Origin: Trifolium pratense
Lineage: Eukaryota; Streptophyta; Magnoliopsida; Fabales; Fabaceae
NCBI RefSeq assembly: GCF_020283565.1
Contig: NC_060061.1
Coordinates: 2,798,010 to 2,862,009, forward strand
Length of the DNA stretch: 64,000 bases
Direction of reading: 5' to 3'
The notes beneath the pieces are model-generated. The model saw only the letters and a program-made list of their open reading frames with translations. It searched no databases and was not told the origin of the DNA. Made by a program: the position numbers and the translations under genes. Positions 1 to 11,599 of this stretch are shown here, in pieces; the stretch's first letter is position 1; the number at the start of each line of letters is the position of its first letter.

Positions 1-1164
1 TCTTAAAAGCCTATAAGTTAGCCCGCATACCCAGCTCTGTAAATAAGTTAGAAAGAGTTTTACATAGAAAAAAATAGTACGGGTATCATCTATTTTTAAA
101 TATGTCCGGTTACTCAATTCTCACATAGAAATCAATATTTGTGTATTTTAATTAAAAAAAATAGAAGAAGAAGAATGATTCATTCACGTCTAACGTCTCC
201 ACAAAATCATTTCGTCGTGTCTTGTCGGTTACCACCATCTCGTTGTGTCTACGTTATCGTCGTCTCGTCATCCGTGTTCATGTCGTCATGCCGTATGTGT
301 TCTCGTCATTCGTGTTACCCTCAACGCTTCTTCCTTTCTTTGATTCCTAAAATTGAACACATTCTCATATTCATATATCCGGAAACACAACACTGACAAA
401 CTATGATGGCTTTGTTTATGATTGTTAAACTTATAGATTTAACAACTTGGCGTTTATTTAATGATACAATTCATTTATGTTTAATTAATACTTATAGATT
501 TTAGTGTTCATGAAGAAGATGGTGAGACAATATTGGAGACGAGAAGAAATGGTGAGGTGAATCAACTCTCCGGGATTTGGAAGGAATCAGTGTATCCAAA
601 AAGATGTATTTTTTTGGTATATGTAAAACAAATTAATTGTTATAAGTCTTCCTTTACTCATGTGGTCTCACGCATACATTACCCTACAATCTCTCTCTCA
701 TTCCGATCTGAATTCGATTCGTCACTTTAATAAATATAACTGTGAGTTAAGTCTCGCATTGGTCGGAAGAGTTGATGTTGAGCATCATATAAATGAAAAA
801 ACCCATAAACCTAATTAGACCAAATACATTACTTTTTCAATGAATCTAAAAAATAATATTTTGCTTATAATAGTAACCGGAGAGAATATTACTTTACTAA
901 CTATAGGCATGATTTTAAATTTTTAGTATGCAAGAAAAATAAATTTATATAAAAAAAAAACTAATCAGCTGATTCTTCTTCAACAATGGTGATGTTTTTC
1001 TTGTATTTCACCCAACATTATTTTTCTATTGATCTAGCTCTAGCTCTAGCTCTAGAAGCCACAATTAAACAAGTTTGCATGAATGCCATTAAAAAAAAAG
1101 AAATTGCATGAATACCACATGGTATCAACATTCAACCATATACTAGTAGTATTTTGATATCCAT
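1..1164. other. intergenic, no gene seen
   Basis: AT-rich sequence downstream of the PIN gene. The open frames here are short, lack family motifs and are not flanked by convincing splice sites. The part nearest 1164 should hold the 3' untranslated region of the PIN gene. Confidence 0.6.
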
Positions 1165-3835
1165 TTATAGCCCCAACAAGATGTAATAGACGAGAGTTGT
1201 GGGCAATGCAACAAACATCCCAAAAATTACCCTGCATTTAATGCAATGAACCCCATTAATGAATGAAATTAAATGAAGAAATCAATTGAATATTTGAATT
1301 GATTGATCAAAAAACCGGACGTTGTGTGAATCAAAGTTTCATTTTGAAAATGTTTTACTTTACAAAGAGCAAGTACTTTAAAATCTAAAATATAAAAATT
1401 GAACATAAAATACTACTTACCCTGTGCTTAGAATATGAGGATGTACATTGTATTCCTTGGCGAAGACAAATGGGACAATTCCTTGTGGAAGAGCCGCCTG
1501 TATTTTTTGACAAACAAATTTCAATTTTAAAAATTGAAGCAAGTTGTCAACTATATATGGTTTCAAATTTTTGTTGTACATTAATTCACAAACACAATTA
1601 AACTTGGGTATGTCATATTTTCTTATATTAACTCATTTAAATTTCTTCATAACATCCCAATTAATGTTATATATATATAATAAGTTGTTGCAGAGCATTA
1701 TATGATCTAGCTTGCAGTCACATGCATGACAACATTATTAACATTTATGATAAATTAGAGGAGATTGGAGGAAGTCAACTACAATAATTTAAAATGTTGT
1801 ACGTGTTAAAAGGAGTGGGAGGAGAGCAAATGATAAAATACTTGAACAATGGCAACATGCAAGAGGGTTCCTTTGAGACCAACAACAATGGAAGAAATTG
1901 CCATGACAATTGGACCGATAAGGAATCTAATGGCCATAGAAAAAGCTGCTACACGATTTCCACATGCTATCATCCTCGGTTGCAAACCCATGAACAAACC
2001 TGTCAATATTCATATAGTATTCCACATCATCATCATCATCATCATCATAAAAAAGCTTTATTATAGCTTGTTAATACTTATTATACCCACTCAATACTCA
2101 TACCCCAAGGAATATATATAGTACTAACCAAGACTGAACATGGACATGCCAAGCCCTGCATCTGATAATATGGAAATAGACTTTGCTATGATAGTAGGCA
2201 TTTCAATATTCCACCTGTCACGTAACCCCACTAAACATTACTATCTTTATCAATAATTAATTAACAGGTTAAATATTTGTGCAATCCCTTTAAAGTTTAT
2301 ATATATATATATAAAATTTGAAAGAAAAAAAAAAATAGAAACATTAAAAAAGAGTTGGTATTTTTAGAGAGAACAAAAATATATTTAATCCTTCATTAAA
2401 TTTTTGTAAATGTTGGGATATGTAGCATACCTGAATGAAACGAGTGACCAAGTTAAGCCGATGATGCTAGAATATGTGCTTGGGTTTCTAATGAGTTTTC
2501 TCCACACCATTGTCAATATCAACCTTGTCATTACACTTGCTGGTGGAATCGCTTTTGGGTTCACCTTTCCACCTTCCTCACTTTCATTCATTTCCCCTCT
2601 CTTTTCATACCCCAATTCTACGTACTCCTCTTCACCTTCCACTGATAATAATAATAATAACAATGATAATAATCATAATCAATACTTACTAATATTATAT
2701 ATTAATTAACCAATCACATAAACAAACTAAAATATGATATACATTTATTTATTTTTTTATCTTGATGAACTTCAACTCCAGTTCTTGTTCCTCCATATTC
2801 ATGATGAGAACCAGACACGTCAGAAGCACTTGAGCTCCAAACAAACATATGAAGATCATCTGTTTTTTGTGCTATTTGAGTTCGAGTCCTCTCATTCTCG
2901 GGAGAGAACATTTCAGGGTTAGGCATAAGGTATTTCTTCGTTGAATGATCGTAATTAGAAATCTCAGTCTCAATTGTTTCTTTCAAATCAGAAGCACTTG
3001 AGTAATTTGAATTATGGCTACTACCACCCATCATGGAATAGAAATCTGTATGGTTGAAACTCGACGACACTCTCGAAGTTGGATTTGTAGATGAATGCAA
3101 AGAGGAGTATATCTCTGCATTTGTCAGATCATTGGAAGCTCGAGATGTTGTATTTATTATGTGAGATTGAGAACGAGACCCTATATCGGATCTCGAAGCA
3201 TCTGATTTCCTGACTGTAACATGAAGCTTCCCATCTTGTTTTATTTCAACTTGTGTTTCCAAACACTGCCTTCCATCCAAAGACATGACATCAGAATCAA
3301 CATGAATGGAAACAATAGTACCAGAAGTAGCAGTGTCTGGAAACTGTTTTGAGATGATCATTTTTGCTCCTTTGTACTCAAACAGGAATGACATAAATGT
3401 GTACCAAATTATACACTGAAGGACCACAATTTGTACCATCAAGCTCTCTGAAAATTCACCGTACATGCCTTTCAAAAGAGGGATTCCCATCACCAAAGTG
3501 TTTGGGAGTGTTGAAACAGAGAAGAGTGTTATTGTCCAATCTAAACAACCTTTTTTGCTCATGTTGGTCCAAATAGTGAGAGCAAGTAAAACGATGATCT
3601 TTTGAAGTGTGTCTGCGGCGATGAAGCGAAGGTTCATTTTGTAAGGATTGTTAGAGGCAATGAAATTGAATGAAAGTAAAGGAACCGCAAACAGAGCAAC
3701 GAAGCGGTTGATGCCAGAGCATTGATTGGGAGAAAATATTTTCCACCATTTCACTGAACCATATGCTAATATCATAGCCACGTAAAGTGGTACCATTGCT
3801 GTCACCACATGGTACAAATCTGTTAACGTTATCAT
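1165..3835 (-). CDS. PIN: PIN-FORMED auxin efflux carrier, PIN1 clade
   Basis: Six exons on the minus strand: 3835-2743, 2641-2431, 2214-2129, 1999-1842, 1497-1421 and 1231-1165. All junctions are GT-AG and the frame is continuous, giving 563 aa. PIN proteins export auxin across the plasma membrane and set its direction of flow. The start [10 protein letters not shown] is the family start; an in-frame extension upstream has no ATG. Residues 1-160 are the N-terminal membrane block and keep [18 protein letters not shown]. Residues about 160-410 are the hydrophilic loop, with [14 protein letters not shown] and [11 protein letters not shown] as in PIN1. The C-terminal membrane block runs from ASVMTRLIL to LVYYILLGL. 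The loop is short for PIN1, and the prolines of the TPRxS phosphosites are replaced: TSRAS at 230-234 and TSRVS at 253-257, with no third site. MSLDGRQ and NPEMFSP place it with PIN1 rather than PIN2, PIN3 or PIN6. The exact orthologue is not assignable by eye. Confidence 0.93.
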
Positions 3836-5324
3836 TTTCATTGATGTTTTATTTTCTCTAAGCTTTTGCAAGCAACACCTCACTTTTGCTCTTATTGGAT
3901 CCAATCTTTAATTTTTCCCTAATGAGTTGTATTATATATAGTACAAACATGTCTTTATGTAAACTCTCCACTTTTTTTTTTCCCTTCTTTTCATAAGAAA
4001 AATCATAAAATTAATCTAAAATTGTTTTTTGCTATTTACTGCTACTACTATATTGGAAATATTTTATTCACCAAACACATTTAATTTAAAGTTTATATTT
4101 TCATTGAGATTCTAGTCAAATGCTCATTAATTGAACAAAATACATGCAACATAACAAACAAAAGTTAGAAAATGGTTTTTAAAATACCACTTGAATGGTA
4201 AAAAGGACAAAATTAATCATTTTTTAAAGAATTTTGTTTACTTGAAAAGGGAGAGAAACTCCATAAATCAACATAGAAAATATGTAAGGACGAAAAGTTG
4301 TTAACTTTTTATAAAAATTAAAAATAAAATTTGAGATATTTATAAGAATAAAAAATATATTTAGGCATTTTTCCCTCGGTGCGTCTCTCTTTTTCCCTGC
4401 AGGCTGCAGATAAGTCATATTTTTATTTTGTTCGGAAAATAAATTGTTTTACATAATCTTAATTTGGGCCTTTTGAAATTAATTATTGCTACATGGCAGA
4501 GGTCTATTAAAGAATTGGAATGAATGGAAAGAAATGGACTCATATTGGAGAGAGTGGGAAACAAATTTATTGTACTGCGTTGAGCAATTACAACATCAAT
4601 CGTTCGATTTCAATCATTGATTTTGATTATTTCAGAGATTATGTAATATAAACCGTCTGATGTAAAATCAATGATCGATATTGATTAATACAATGTGCTA
4701 TTTCCACTTCAGCAAATCGGGATCCGATAGAGTGTGATAATTTAAAGATCAAATTATAAGGTTACTATAATTAACTAACAATGTTATGCTCACAGTTTAT
4801 TCTTACACTTAATTATTTACTCACCTATATATATGGTATTGATCACTACAAAACTACTTGGTTAATGACTGTTGTTGAGGCTCAAATAAATAGGGCTCAC
4901 TGAAAATTTTGAAAATACAGAGGAAATACATTAGCAATATAAAGTTTCCTTTAATTATATTCAGTAAACAATATGATACATTGATATATAGTTATTATCA
5001 TGTAGTGGCTAGCTAGCTATAACGGGCTCACCAACAAAGTACATTGCGTACGTACAAATGAAGTATGAGTTGAAACAAGGAAATTACAAGCTAGTAACAA
5101 ACAAATGATATATAGGAGAGATGGGAGGAATGATGAATAAGGGAAAAATACATATTGAACCTTACTAATTAACATTAATGCCCCTAAAATCAAATAAAAA
5201 TGGGCAATACAAAAAATGTTTTATTCTGCAAAGAAAATGCAACCAATTAAGTTGCAGTCTTTAGGTGTAGGAAGTAACAAATACTAATTAATAATTAACG
5301 AAATAGAGAAGAAATAATTAATGA
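3836..5324. other. intergenic between the PIN and CAR genes
   Basis: Contains the PIN promoter at the left and the 3' flank of the C2-domain gene at the right. I see no additional gene, long inverted repeat or clear transposon here, only AT-rich sequence with short tracts. Confidence 0.5.
3931..3940 (-). promoter_or_regulatory. probable TATA box of the PIN gene
   Basis: On the minus strand this reads TATATAAT, about 96-105 bp upstream of the PIN start codon. That is a normal distance for a plant TATA box with a short leader. Position and sequence are the only support. Confidence 0.45.
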
Positions 5325-5920
5325 TTAGAAACCCTTAGTACCGGGAAGATTGATCCATTCCAATTGAATTTCAACTTCCCCACATTCAACGTGTCGCAAT
5401 CTAAGAATAGCATCTTGGATAATTTTGCCATCGGTGTAAGTGATGCAACTCTCCTCTGCTAAGCAGTTAGTCCTGCACGGTTGTATTCTGGTGATTATAG
5501 TACCGTTGGGGATGTCTTCTATGTTCATCTTTAAGGCCTCTACATATGGTGTGAGGTCGAATTCAGCATCTCCCATTTTGTCATCTGCGGTAAATGTGTC
5601 ATGATCATACACAGTCTGGATCGATCGATGCATACATATATAAACATCATCAGTAATAATTAATTGATGAAATACTAAAAAAAAAAAAATGCTAAAAGTA
5701 ATTACGTACGTACCAGCATGAATGGAAGAACGGGTTCTGTTACTGAGAGTGTAAGGTCTTCATTCCATTCAGGATTGATATCCTTTCTAATGACACGAGT
5801 CTTGAGTTTCTGGCTTCCCATCTTAACCACCACATATGGATCGCTTGTATTGACATCACGAACAGCAAGGTTGACGCCACGCTTGATGTGAATCCTTAGA
5901 AGTCCGAGAAGGCCGTCCAT
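5325..5920 (-). CDS. CAR: C2-domain ABA-related (CAR) protein
   Basis: Two exons, 5920-5714 and 5615-5325, joined by a 98-bp GT-AG intron, give 165 aa, the usual length for this family. CAR proteins are single C2 domains that bind membrane phospholipids in a calcium-dependent way. They help bring PYR/PYL abscisic acid receptors to the plasma membrane. The start MDGLLGLLRIHIKRGVNLAV matches the family N-terminus, and an in-frame stop lies upstream. Calcium-loop acidic residues are present in DVNTSDPYVVV and in DHDTFTADDKMGDAEF. The CAR-specific segment is present through SRTNCL-like RTNCLAEESC and the ending RHVECGEVEIQLEW. The paralogue (CAR1 to CAR10) cannot be told by eye. Related C2 domains occur in ARF-GAP proteins, but no ARF-GAP domain is encoded nearby. 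Confidence 0.92.
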
Positions 5921-7368
5921 CGATGATGTTGACAATGATCTCCCTCTCCGTTCTTAATTTTGCTAATTAACCTCCCATCAATTATTATGATGATAATAAT
6001 AATAATATCTCCCTCCCTCTCCCTTTAATTAATTAATTAATAATTTATCCAAATCTAATTATTATTTTTTCTCTTATGCTACAAAAAATAGAAATAGAAA
6101 CAACAACAACAACAAAAATGTCATGATTAATTACTAATAATGAACAAAAGCAAACATCCAGAATTGGAAAATATTTGAAGGAATGAACTAACTCACCACA
6201 ATATTGAAAGATAGGTTGCGGTTAAACGTTTGAATTAATTAATTAATATTCCTGCATGCATGAGGAGGATGGTTGGGGGAAGAGAGAGTATGTGCGTGAG
6301 AGTTGATTGCGAGGCACGCACAGAATTGATGAGAATGAATAAATAAATGAATGAGAGACAAGCTGAGAAACAAAGGTTTTGTTTTGTAGTGCAAAATTAA
6401 CTAAGAATTGAAGGAGAATGAATGAGAGGTAACGATTGATTCACTTTTTCACAATTGCATGCTATACCATCAACGTGTTTGTCTCACCCTCTTTTTCATC
6501 TCCCCCGTCAATCGCGCTCTTAGTTTGTCAAAAACATTTTCTATCATTAATTAACCCATCTTAATTGGATGCCTATAAAAAACAGAGAAATGAGTCACAA
6601 GTTGTTCAGGATAAATTTTGTATTGTTTGGCTAAATAAATAAATAAATAAATAGTGCTTAAAACTTTATTTGGACGAATAAGAAAACAAATTTATTCTTT
6701 ATAACTATAATTTTATTTAAATATTATTATATAAACCAAGTAAATATAACAATAAAAATGACCACTTCGTATATGTGTCACAAAAATTGAGTTTAAGGAT
6801 GAGTTATTGTATTTTTTTTCTTTAAATAGCACGTAAAATTCTTGTGTAAGGCGTCTCAATCCGGGTAAAAAAAAGTTGAATGTGTCATGGGATAAAATGC
6901 ATACAATCTTGGGATAAAATGGTGTGTTCGAACCAAGATGGAGAGTTAGGATTCCACAATTGAGTTTTCAACACGGCAATGGCGGTGAAACAAGTGTGGA
7001 ATTTCTTTACTAGATCGGATTCATTGGCGGCTAAATTTTTTATAAGCTAGATATTTTTCTTTCTTGATCATCTCTTTTTAATTCTAGCCTTGTTGGTAAT
7101 AATATGAGTCATGCTCGGCGTAGCATATGGAAATCATGTCAAGTTTCGATAGATGGTTTAGGTTGGTGGTCGGTGATGGGAGTCAAATTAAAGTCATGAG
7201 TGAGCCTTGATTTAGATCGAACAAGGAACTTTGGATGAGTGTGCCACAAAACTTAGTGTGTATAATTTAATGGTTCAAGAATATATGTTTCCGAATATTA
7301 AAATAAATAAATTGGCCTCATCTTTAAACAATATTTTGTTTTTGTTTGTTTGAAGAGCAAACAGTCGT

Positions 7369-7623
7369 GATATTTTCTCTTCGGGCCCCCGTGTTTCTTT
7401 TATACCCCCTGAATTTCCAATTTTACCCTTGCAAAAAACTTCGGTTTATAGAAACCGAAGTTTTTTTTTGCCTTGAAAACAAATTTCGGTTTATAAAAAC
7501 CGAATTTTACTCCGAATTTGTACTAAAAAAAATTCGGTTTCTGCGAACCGAAGTTTTTATCAAGGGCAAAATTGGAATATTTGGGGGTATAAAAGAAACA
7601 CGGGGGCCCGAAGAGAAAACATC
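7369..7623. mobile_element. Mutator-type MITE, copy 1
   Basis: A 255-bp non-autonomous element with terminal inverted repeats of about 60 bp. The ends read GATATTTTCTCTTCGGGCCC on the left and, reverse-complemented, GATGTTTTCTCTTCGGGCCC on the right. It is flanked by a 9-bp duplication: AACAGTCGT at 7360-7368 and AACAGTCAT at 7624-7632, one mismatch. A 9-bp duplication is typical of Mutator-like transposons. The centre holds three successive hairpins built from CGGTTT and AAACCG with 4-nt loops. A second copy lies at 46672-46923. The element ends 143 bp before the HROB-like start codon. Confidence 0.88.
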
Positions 7624-7766
7624 AACAGTCATAAGTTGAGGGCTTTAGTTAGGGATATGCGGTTCGGCCCAGCCCAGCCCAACCGAAATTAAGAAAAGCA
7701 TCATTCATTTCATTCCTTCCCGCGCGAGCGTAATATTGATTTCAATTTCAATTTTTAGGGCCAAAA

Positions 7767-8046
7767 ATGGAATTGGAACAAAACGTATCTCTTGACGACG
7801 GTGATTCTGATCTCTCCAACTTCCTCCGCCCTTGCAACCACCGCACCTCCAATTCTCCTCCTTTGATTCCCGGTCCAGCCGGTGCTGTTCAAGCCGCCAT
7901 GATGCAACGTAGAACCCTAGGATCATCCAACACCCTACCCACTCAAGAATTCGTAAGGCGCGTCCTCCAAAATCCCCACGACACTGATCTCGATTTCAAC
8001 TCCGATCCATGGGTTTCTGCAGTTCAATTTCTTTCATCTTCTCAAG

Positions 8047-8078
<32 letters not shown>

Positions 8079-9617
8079 ATTAGTTAATTCCCGCCCCAAT
8101 CGTGTTCAATTCAACTGCTGCTGCTGCTGCTGCTGATGTTCGTTGTCTTTTTCTTATATACATACTGGATATATTAGCATCTATTACGCATTTGAGCTCG
8201 ATCAATAAGAATTTGAACGGCCAAGGAAGAGTTCCTGGAATCGTCGCTGTTATCAAATCATGCACTCCCAACGGTTTTGGCGACATGACTGTTACCCTAA
8301 AGGTGGTGTGGTAGTACTGTTCTATTCATTTCAGTTAAATTTGATTGATTTGCTGCATTGCATTTTGGTGTTAATAGTTTGAATTTCAGGATCCTACTGC
8401 CACTATTGGTGCTAGTATCCATCGCAAAGTCTTCACCAAAGTAGAATTTGGAAAGGATATAACTGTTGGTTCTGTTTTAGTTCTCCAAAAGGTCCCTTCT
8501 CTTACTTGGTTTATTTTCTTTGTTCATCAAGTTTTCTTTTGATATCTTTTTCCTTATAATAATAATAATGAACAAAACAAATACGCAGGTCGCTGTGTTT
8601 TCTCCTAATGGCTCAACTTGTTACCTAAATATAACACTGAGCAACATAGTCAAGGTATGGGGTTATTTTCTCTGTTCTGCTTACACATTTCAATCAATTT
8701 TCAACTTAATTATCTAGCTAGCAAGAAGAGACATTTTTTTCAGTATGTTTGCAAGTAAATCTTAAATCAGTTGCACTGAATGTAGTCTGTATTATTTGCT
8801 TTTCTAATTAGAATCTTAAATTGGTTGATGAATGAGTTCCATTGGCAGGTATTTATTTCGTGTGCTTATTTATTATACAGGTCTTTTCAAAGGACAGTGG
8901 ACCATCAAAACACATCTCAGCGGAACTAACTACGCCTACTAGCAATGCAGGTAGATATTTAAAAAGCAGTCATAGCAGTAATATGACTCATGTTCCTTTT
9001 GATTGATAGATATTATTGCCTTCACTTGAGGAATGGAAATCGTCCCATTCAACGACTATACTGAGATCATATTGCTCATTAGTTGCCTTTATTATTTACA
9101 AACAGAAACACCTGAAAAGTCATGGGTGCAGCCAAGCAGTGCATTCTCTCTGCCACAAGAAAGAACTGAAGGAATCCTGAATAATCTTATACTTGATTCA
9201 AGGTTTAGAGAAGTAGCAGGTAATGGTAAACAAAGGGATGAAGCTTTGGTTTTAAGTAGCAGTCACTCTGTTAATGTAGTTGGTCGGAACCAAATAACTG
9301 TTTTGGATAGAGAAAACTTATCGCCGAGACAGGATGGTGCTGGACCTGTTGAAGCAACTTGTAGCGACGAGCTCGAAAGTGAGATGGAAGACCAACAAAA
9401 CCATCTTAAATTGGGTGAAGGAGACAATCTGGTGGGGATTTGTCAAGCCAGTAGTTCTACAACAAACTCGGCACATATATCTGTTTCTGTTGATCAAGAA
9501 ACTGGTATGGAAAATTGCTTGGAAAGGCAGAAGGAGATTGTGAATTCAAAAAGTTCAATTCCACAATGGACAGATGAACAGCTGGGTCAGCTGGACGAGC
9601 TGTTGGCATTTGACTGA
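7767..9617 (+). CDS. HROB: HROB-like homologous recombination OB-fold protein
   Basis: Six exons, 7767-8046, 8178-8302, 8390-8491, 8589-8654, 8881-8950 and 9106-9617, all GT-AG and in frame, give 384 aa. The core, about residues 105-205, is the OB-fold domain of the HROB (C17orf53, MCM8IP) family. Its markers are VPGIVAVIKSCTPNGFGDMT, then TLKDPTATIGASIHRKVF, FGKDITVGSVLVL and CYLNITLSNIVKVF. In animals HROB recruits and activates the MCM8-MCM9 helicase in homologous recombination, and the plant proteins are presumed to act likewise. The N-terminus has the conserved LIPGPAGAVQAAMMQRR segment. The C-terminal 170 residues are low in recognisable domains and end in a short acidic stretch. A long GTTA-type microsatellite follows the first donor site. 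The ATG is the first after an AT-rich leader next to MITE copy 1. Confidence 0.85.
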
Positions 9618-10129
9618 GACGATAATCTCTATTTGTCGAAGCAAAATATTAGATTTTTTATTTTTATTTTTATAAGCAATGTTAGTTGTTAGTATTACAA
9701 TGTTATGTTAGTTTTTTTGATAAGCAAAATATTAGATGATTGAGACATGCATAGTTTACATGTATTTCGGTGCTGCAACTTTTAGCATTTTAATGGTGTG
9801 TTTTGTAAATATCTGTCAGGTTAGTTTGGAAGCAGATTTAAAATTGAGTTTTAGGATTGTAGTTAGACATTTCAATTTTCTTGTTTCATGTTTGGAGATA
9901 TAGTATACAATAAGCTTGAATCTGGACTATTTTAATGGAACTTTGTATGGATAATGCAGACTAAACAATAGAAATATTTTACTATGTATTCTCTCATGAA
10001 TATCTAAAAACCTATCTTTTTCTCATTATCCTATTATTCCCATTAGAATGAATGAAAACTGTTGCATTCAGTTATACAACTCAAGATGTATTTGTTAATT
10101 TTTTATAATAATTTTTATCTTAGAACTTA
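9618..10129. other. 3' flank of the HROB-like gene
   Basis: AT-rich, with no open frame of interest. It is likely to hold the 3' untranslated region and polyadenylation signals of the gene ending at 9617, followed by unassigned sequence up to the TOC64-derived fragment. Confidence 0.45.
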
Positions 10130-10710
10130 ACAAGTACTTTCATACAAAGCCTTCATTTTCATCAAACATGCATATTTAGAATAGAATGAAGACAACTCTA
10201 CAATGAAATAACCATCAGTAACAGCAATGCCATAAACTTTTCACAGGTAGATGGTTTTTGAATACAGCAGTCATCATTGTCAAGATTTATTGCCTTTTAA
10301 TAATCTGCCTTAGCTTGAAATTAATTGAATCGAACTGAGAGCATAAATCATGGCAGATATTGGTGCACAAACCCCTTTTTTATATATTTTTAGAGTAAGA
10401 GAATTAATACATGATCTATTTGAAGTTGCGACAGGTATAAGAATGATGCATAATTAAGGTTAGATAGATAAATGTTTTTATTTTTGCAATTATTTTTTTA
10501 TGTTTGCAAGACTCTCTTAAGAGAAAAGTAGCAAAAGAATCAAACACTACCTGCCAAGTTCTAAGATACGTTTGACCCGATTACTGTAATACTTTGCCTT
10601 ATTGCTATAGATTATGATGTTCACTGCTCCAGTATAAAATCTAATGCCTTTCTGCCATCGCTTATCTTTGTAAGTCTAGGCTTTATTTCCTTGAATAGTG
10701 TTTGATAGTA
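10130..10710 (-). pseudogene. TOC64 fragment, duplicated and dead
   Basis: Minus-strand sequence here matches exons 10 and 11 of the intact TOC64 gene, plus the flanking introns (16680-17165). The exon-10 copy (10690-10551) keeps AAAGATAAGC, GGCAGAAAGGCATT and TAGAACTTGGCAG but has two 6-nt insertions. The first introduces a TAG at codon 5 of the exon. The exon-11 copy is near 10290-10335. Intron sequence is also shared (CAATGCCATAAACTTT), so this is a DNA-level duplication, not a retrocopy. About 150 bp of extra sequence separates the two exon copies. Exons 1-9, 12 and 13 are absent. The Mutator-like element at 10729 abuts its left-hand (5') side. Confidence 0.85.
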
Positions 10711-10728
10711 AAACTTGATACATAAAAA

Positions 10729-11589
10729 GGTTTAAATATGAAAATGGCCGTGCAATTATGCCTTGTTTTGATTTTAACCCCTGCAAAAAAAAAGTTTGAT
10801 TTTAGTCCCTGCAAATTCTCAAAACTTTTAAAAAGGTCCCTGAATTGAATTTTTTGTTGACATATCAAATTTATGATGATTTGGCAGATGCTGACTATAC
10901 TTTTATGGTGACGTGGATATTTTAATTAACATTTTCATTTAACTTTTCACATTGAAATTAATTTTTTATTTTTTATAAAAACAAAATTAGTTAAATACTA
11001 GAATTTAAATCTGCTAATAAAATTGAAAGGGAAAAATCAGTTTTCTTCGTATTCTTCAAGTTCCTTCTACATAACACCGCAACAAATTTCACAATTCAAA
11101 TTCCAAAAAACATTTTCCTCCTTCAAAATCACTTTGATCCAAAACACACAAAAAAGAAAACTCCGAAAATACTGAATCAAGCTTCTTCAGTTCCATAGGT
11201 AGAAGATGATATTCAGGTACCACGAGGAGGACAATTATGGAGACCGAGGAAGAGGATAGATGAAGAACAAATATAGTGAAAATGGCGTTTTCCATTCCTT
11301 TAACTTCTATTTCTTTTATTAATTTTGTTTTTACGAAAAATAAAAAATTAATTTTAATCGTTTAATGTGAAAAGTTAAATGAAAATATTAATTAAAATAT
11401 CCACATCAGCAAAAAAAGTCTACTTAGCATCTCCCAAATCATCATAAATTTGACATGTCAGAAAAAATTCAACTCAGGGACCTTTTTAAAAGTTTTGAGA
11501 ATTTGCAAAGACTAAAATCAATTTTTTTTTTTGAAGGGGCTAAATTCAAAACAAAGCATAATTACAGTGATCATTTTCATATTTAAGCC
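10729..11589. mobile_element. Mutator-like foldback element
   Basis: An 861-bp element with long terminal inverted repeats of about 270-280 bp (10729-11005 and 11315-11589). The ends read GGTTTAAATATGAAAATG and, reverse-complemented from the right, GGCTTAAATATGAAAATG. It is flanked by a perfect 10-bp duplication TACATAAAAA at 10719-10728 and 11590-11599. Long inverted repeats plus an 8-11-bp duplication indicate a Mutator-like family. It encodes no transposase, so it is non-autonomous. The unique centre of roughly 300 bp has no recognisable gene. Confidence 0.88.
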
Positions 11590-11599
11590 TACATAAAAA

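Noticed and set aside
1806..2121. Plus-strand frames with a histidine/isoleucine run
   Set aside because: Antisense shadow of PIN exon 4 plus an ATC microsatellite in its intron.
3836..3904. Extended N-terminus for the PIN protein (start at 3904)
   Set aside because: The upstream codon is TTG, and the family start [10 protein letters not shown] at 3835 is invariant and sufficient.
7440..7560. Regularly spaced TTCGGTTT/AAACCGAA repeats resembling a tiny CRISPR-like array
   Set aside because: This is a plant genome. The repeats are internal hairpins of a MITE bounded by terminal inverted repeats and a 9-bp target duplication, and the same layout recurs in copy 2.
10130..11589. Pack-MULE capture of TOC64 sequence
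   Set aside because: The TOC64-derived exons lie outside the terminal repeats of the Mutator-like element (which starts at 10729), so they are not inside the transposon.
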